Below, piece after piece: positions 60,887 to 64,000 of a stretch of DNA of 64,000 bases (positions are counted from its first letter, which is position 1; every line of letters starts with the position of its first letter). Source of the DNA: Variovorax sp. OV329 (lineage in GTDB: Bacteria > Pseudomonadota > Gammaproteobacteria > Burkholderiales > Burkholderiaceae_C); contig NZ_FOUG01000015.1 in assembly GCF_900114785.1 (NCBI RefSeq), forward strand, positions 88,918 to 152,917. The letters are read 5' to 3'. Under the pieces are notes generated by a model. The model was not told the DNA's origin, ran no database searches, and saw only the letters and a program-made list of their open reading frames with translations. The translations under genes were made by a program, and so were the position numbers.

Positions 60887-62866
60887 TCATGGCGTTGAGA
60901 TATTGAACCAGAACGGGAACTCGTCCAGCAGGCCCATGAAGTCGGTGAAGCTCTCACGCTTGCCATCCACTTTCAGCTGCCCCTTCGAGATCGCGTCGTC
61001 GATGGACAGCTCCTTGTTTTGGATCGCGTCCAGCGTGGCCTTGGCCATGGTGAGAGTGGCGTCGGCCTGCTTGAGCGGTGGCCCGTAGTGCAGTACGGCG
61101 TTCTCCACATCGAGGCCATACTGCTTTTTCAGATCGCTGAAGTTCAGGTTCAGCCCGATCTTCTTGCCAGCCGCCTTGGGGCCGTTGAGCCGCACAGACA
61201 GGTAGTCGAACAGCATCTCGGGAGGCATTGCCCGAATGGTGTCCGCATTGGCAGGCTGAACGCCGCCCACGTTTGGCACGCCGTTGCGCAGCTCGAAGGC
61301 GCCCTGCAGGTAGACGCTGCGCCACGGGCCTGACTCCGCCTGGTAGCCCAACTGCTCGTAGGCGTCCGCCAGCAGGTTCTTGCCTTCGGCGCCCTGCGGA
61401 TTTGCGAACACCACGTGCTTCACCGCCTCGGCCACCCAGCGATATTCGCCCTTGTCGAAGTCGGCCCTTGCCTTCTGCAGGACGGCAGCCTCGCCTCCCA
61501 TGTACTCGACGTACTTCTTAGCGGCCGGCTCCGGCGGGAGGTTATTCAGGCTGGACGGGTTGCCGTCGTACCAGCCCATGTAGCGCTGGTAGATGGCCCG
61601 AGAGTTATGGCGCAAGGTGCCGTAGTAGCCGCGGTTGGGCCAGAACTTGTCGAGTTCGGGCGGCAACTGGATCATTTCGGAGATCTCCTCCCCTGTGTAG
61701 CCCTTGTTCATCAGGTTGACCGTCTGGTCGTGCATGTACTTGTACATGTCACGTTGCTTCTTCCAGTAGTCGATGATGTTCTCGGTGCCCCAACGTGGCC
61801 AGTGGTGGCTCTGGAACTTCACGTCCGTCTTGGGCCCGTAGACGCGGATGGTCTCATCGAGAAACGACGACCACTTCAGCGCATCGCGCACTTGCGCGCC
61901 GCGCAGCGTCAGGATGTTGTGCATCGTGTTCGTGGTGTTCTCGGCCATCCACATCGCGCGCCAAGCCGGGAAGTAGGTGTTCATCTCCGACGGGGCCTCG
62001 GTTCCCGGCGTCATCTGGAACTCCATGGTCACGCCGTCGATCGTGACCTTCTCGCCAGTCTTCTTGATGAACTGGTTCGGAAGGATGAGGCCGGAGTAGC
62101 CGGTGGAAGTGGTCTGTCCCAGTCCGCCGTTGACGCCGCCCTGCGCGTTGCGAGGCAGCAGCGCTCCGTACATGTAGACCGCGCGGCGACCCATCACATT
62201 GCCAGCAATCACGTTTTCGCTCACCGCATGCTCGGTGAAATCCGCGGGTGCCAGAACCTTGACCTTTCCGGACTTCACGTCCTCGGTTTTCACCACACCA
62301 TGCGCTCCGCCGTAGTGGTCGATGTGACTGTGGCTGTAGACCACGCCGACCACCGGGCGTTTGCCAAGCTTCTCGTTGGCCAGGTCCAATGCCGCCTTCG
62401 CAGGCTCCGCAGAGATCAACGGATCGAAAACGATCCAGCCCGTTTTTCCCTTGATGAACGTGATATTGGACAGGTCGTAGCCGCGCACTTGGTAGATGTT
62501 GTCGTGCACCTTGAACAGCCCATAGAGCGTGCTCAGTTGTGCATTGCGGTACAGGCTGGGGTTGATGGTGTCGGGCGCTGGCTTGTCCAGTCCGATGTAC
62601 TTCTTGTACTCCTCCATGTCCCATACGGGCGCGCCTTTGTCGCTTTTGATGGTCAGAGTGTCTGGCCGTGCGATGAAGCCGCGCTGCGCGTCTTCGAAAT
62701 CCGCTTTGTCGTTGAAAGGGAGTTCGGATTGGACGGCCGCATTGGCGGCCTTGGTGGCTTCGGTGGCCGGCTTGGAAGCAGCCGGCTGGGCGTTCGAAGG
62801 AAGGGAAAAGGCCAGAGTAACAATGCCGCCGGCGATGCCGGCACTCAGCTTCGGATTCAATCTCAC
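60887..62866 (-). CDS. Alkyl sulfatase (SdsA1-like metallo-beta-lactamase fold)
   Basis: The 659-aa exported enzyme has a signal peptide (AGIAGGIVTLAFSLPSNAQ), a metallo-beta-lactamase domain with the zinc motif SHSHIDHYGGAHG (about 190), a helical dimerisation domain and a C-terminal SCP2-like domain (about 525-659). This is the SdsA1 type, which releases sulfate from alkyl sulfates such as dodecyl sulfate. GTG 62866 is the likely start because AGGAG sits seven bases upstream and the signal peptide follows directly. Confidence 0.9.
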   Translation of the reverse strand: MRLNPKLSAGIAGGIVTLAFSLPSNAQPAASKPATEATKAANAAVQSELPFNDKADFEDAQRGFIARPDTLTIKSDKGAPVWDMEEYKKYIGLDKPAPDTINPSLYRNAQLSTLYGLFKVHDNIYQVRGYDLSNITFIKGKTGWIVFDPLISAEPAKAALDLANEKLGKRPVVGVVYSHSHIDHYGGAHGVVKTEDVKSGKVKVLAPADFTEHAVSENVIAGNVMGRRAVYMYGALLPRNAQGGVNGGLGQTTSTGYSGLILPNQFIKKTGEKVTIDGVTMEFQMTPGTEAPSEMNTYFPAWRAMWMAENTTNTMHNILTLRGAQVRDALKWSSFLDETIRVYGPKTDVKFQSHHWPRWGTENIIDYWKKQRDMYKYMHDQTVNLMNKGYTGEEISEMIQLPPELDKFWPNRGYYGTLRHNSRAIYQRYMGWYDGNPSSLNNLPPEPAAKKYVEYMGGEAAVLQKARADFDKGEYRWVAEAVKHVVFANPQGAEGKNLLADAYEQLGYQAESGPWRSVYLQGAFELRNGVPNVGGVQPANADTIRAMPPEMLFDYLSVRLNGPKAAGKKIGLNLNFSDLKKQYGLDVENAVLHYGPPLKQADATLTMAKATLDAIQNKELSIDDAISKGQLKVDGKRESFTDFMGLLDEFPFWFNISTP

Positions 62867-63243
62867 GAGCGACTCCTGATGATGGATCGGCAGTGCCCCG
62901 CCGCTTATGGCGAGAGCAAGATCGCGCGAAGTGAGCGCCCGATAGAAAATGTTTTGTTTGTCGAGGCCCCTCTGCACGAGGTGAGGACCGTAGCACGCAC
63001 GGGTGACATGGCCGGCCGCCATACTTACGTCAAAGGACATAGGTACTGGCGTTGCAGCGCATCGACTAGTACTTTCGAATTCGACCCTCGCGCCGAAGGT
63101 CAGGGCATCGCGCTGCACAGCCTCAGCGAGCCTGGAGACGAACGGTCGTCCTTCGACGCCAAGGCTTTGAGCCTCGGCCGGTGTTAGGCGCGGCTTTTCC
63201 CCGATGCTGCGTTTCGCGCCTCAGGGAGCGCGTCTGCTGCCCC
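62867..63243. promoter_or_regulatory. Upstream region of the alkylsulfatase gene
   Basis: The minus strand contains GACAAACAAAACATTTTCTA, an A/T-rich segment (near 62945-62965) in a GC-rich setting, about 80 bp before the GTG. It resembles loosely the A/T-rich sites before the sulfate genes and may be a promoter or regulator site. No gene is seen between this and the MEDS gene. Confidence 0.35.
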
Positions 63244-63900
63244 TTAGCGGGCCGCCGCGTGGGCCTGCCGGCGGCCCTTCAGCTCCCGCACGAACTGTTC
63301 GACCGGCAGGTAGAACGGGTTCTCGTGCAGCAGTCCGCCCAGGATCACGACCGGGTGCGTGCGCAGCACGTCGGCGACCAGCGCGGCCGAGGTCTTCGAG
63401 AGGTCGTAGAGGCAGACCACCGTATCGCGGCCCTCCGGCACCACATCGTTCAGACGTGCCTCGTACTCGAGGAAGTCCTGCACGCCCGGCCAGTCCTCGC
63501 TGGCCCATTCGACATGGCCGGTGAAGCGCAAGATCGGCGGCTCGCCGCCGGCCGACAAGCGCTTCTGGATGGCTGCAAGCATGCGCTGGACGTCGAAATG
63601 GCCGTCGCGCAGGTAGTGGTCGTGCACCGACAGGATCTCCAGCTGGCCGCTGCGCTCTTGGGTCTCGACGTCGACGCCGCACGCCAGCAAATGCCGCCGC
63701 AGGGCCGGGCGATGCTCGGGATCCACGATCTGGCAAATGCGGTCGCCGCGCGCCAGGCCGTCCTTGATGAAGGGAAGTATCACGCGGTACTCCTCCTCCG
63801 CATCGCGGAAGAAGGCACAGATGTGGCGGTGCCTGCCAAGCGTGGTGCCGGCGATTTCGATCGGCACCTGGCAGCCGCAGGCGATGGCGGATGCGTTCAT
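63244..63900 (-). CDS. MEDS domain sensory protein
   Basis: The 218-aa product matches the MEDS (methanogen/methylotroph, DcmR sensory) domain: HRHICAFFRDAEEEYRVILP near 24 and RFTGHVEWASEDWPG near 124. In DcmR this domain senses dichloromethane. Here it is alone, with no DNA-binding or kinase domain attached, and the ligand is unknown. The upstream 100 bases to the window end show no other gene. Confidence 0.8.
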   Translation of the reverse strand: MNASAIACGCQVPIEIAGTTLGRHRHICAFFRDAEEEYRVILPFIKDGLARGDRICQIVDPEHRPALRRHLLACGVDVETQERSGQLEILSVHDHYLRDGHFDVQRMLAAIQKRLSAGGEPPILRFTGHVEWASEDWPGVQDFLEYEARLNDVVPEGRDTVVCLYDLSKTSAALVADVLRTHPVVILGGLLHENPFYLPVEQFVRELKGRRQAHAAAR

Positions 63901-64000
63901 GGACTTCTTGTATGGATGCCTCCCGGCTATGAGGAGTAACCCGCATCGGTGTTGTGAAGAAGTCGGCTGCTGCCTTGTATCCGGCCTGTTGTGTGAGGAG

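Overview
The window looks like chromosomal DNA of a high-GC beta-proteobacterium, most likely Burkholderiales/Comamonadaceae (Variovorax/Acidovorax-like). The support is the smc-zipA-ligA order, the Sir-DUF934-CysH-CysD-CysN sulfate-reduction cluster, an ssuEADCB operon carrying a Mop-type ssuF, and a uniformly GC-rich coding style. No rRNA, tRNA or CRISPR was seen.

Layout. (1) 1-6.9 kb: the first codons of a sugar-phosphate-isomerase-like gene, then a moxR-DUF58-DUF4381-batA-batB/C-batD stress operon read on the minus strand and coupled by overlapping start/stop codons. (2) 6.9-12.3 kb: a membrane-fused spermidine-synthase-like protein, an arylsulfatase and a HAD-type lipoprotein. (3) 12.5-22.9 kb: housekeeping genes doxX-like, def, ligA, zipA, smc, an ICMT-like methyltransferase, a ParA-like ATPase and dsbB. 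Between smc and zipA lie two tandemly duplicated micro-ORFs joined by ATGA overlaps. (4) 22.9-27.5 kb: a sulfate transport operon (hydrolase-sbp-cysT-cysW-cysA-dsbB) behind a perfect 22-bp palindrome. (5) 27.5-32.2 kb: phospholipase D family protein, CRP-like regulator, LysR/azoR divergent pair, FMN reductase. (6) 32.3-39.4 kb: a serine-acetyltransferase-like gene and a sulfonate operon sbp-ssuE-ssuA-(38-aa ORF)-ssuD-ssuC-ssuB-ssuF. (7) 39.4-46.5 kb: yggX, mnmC, a transglutaminase-like gene, metNIQ and an HPP-CBS membrane protein. (8) 46.8-53.6 kb: cysI-DUF934 and cysH-cysD-cysN, each preceded by a copy of the same 124-bp element, then a ferredoxin and a ferredoxin-reductase-like flavoprotein. 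(9) 53.6-57 kb: PAP2 phosphatase, small membrane protein, EamA transporter, LysR regulator, DUF1127. (10) 57-60.9 kb: a gene-poor stretch of lower GC with small unknown ORFs and gene fragments. (11) 60.9-63.9 kb: an alkylsulfatase and a MEDS-domain protein.

Much of the window serves sulfur. Sulfate is imported (Sbp-CysTWA), activated (CysDN) and reduced (CysH, CysI, probably with electrons from FdxA and the adjacent reductase), and sulfide enters cysteine through O-acetylserine. Organic sulfur is taken from sulfonates (Ssu), alkyl and aryl sulfates and methionine (MetNIQ). Related A/T-rich sites before several of these transcription units suggest shared control, plausibly by a CysB-type regulator that is not encoded here.
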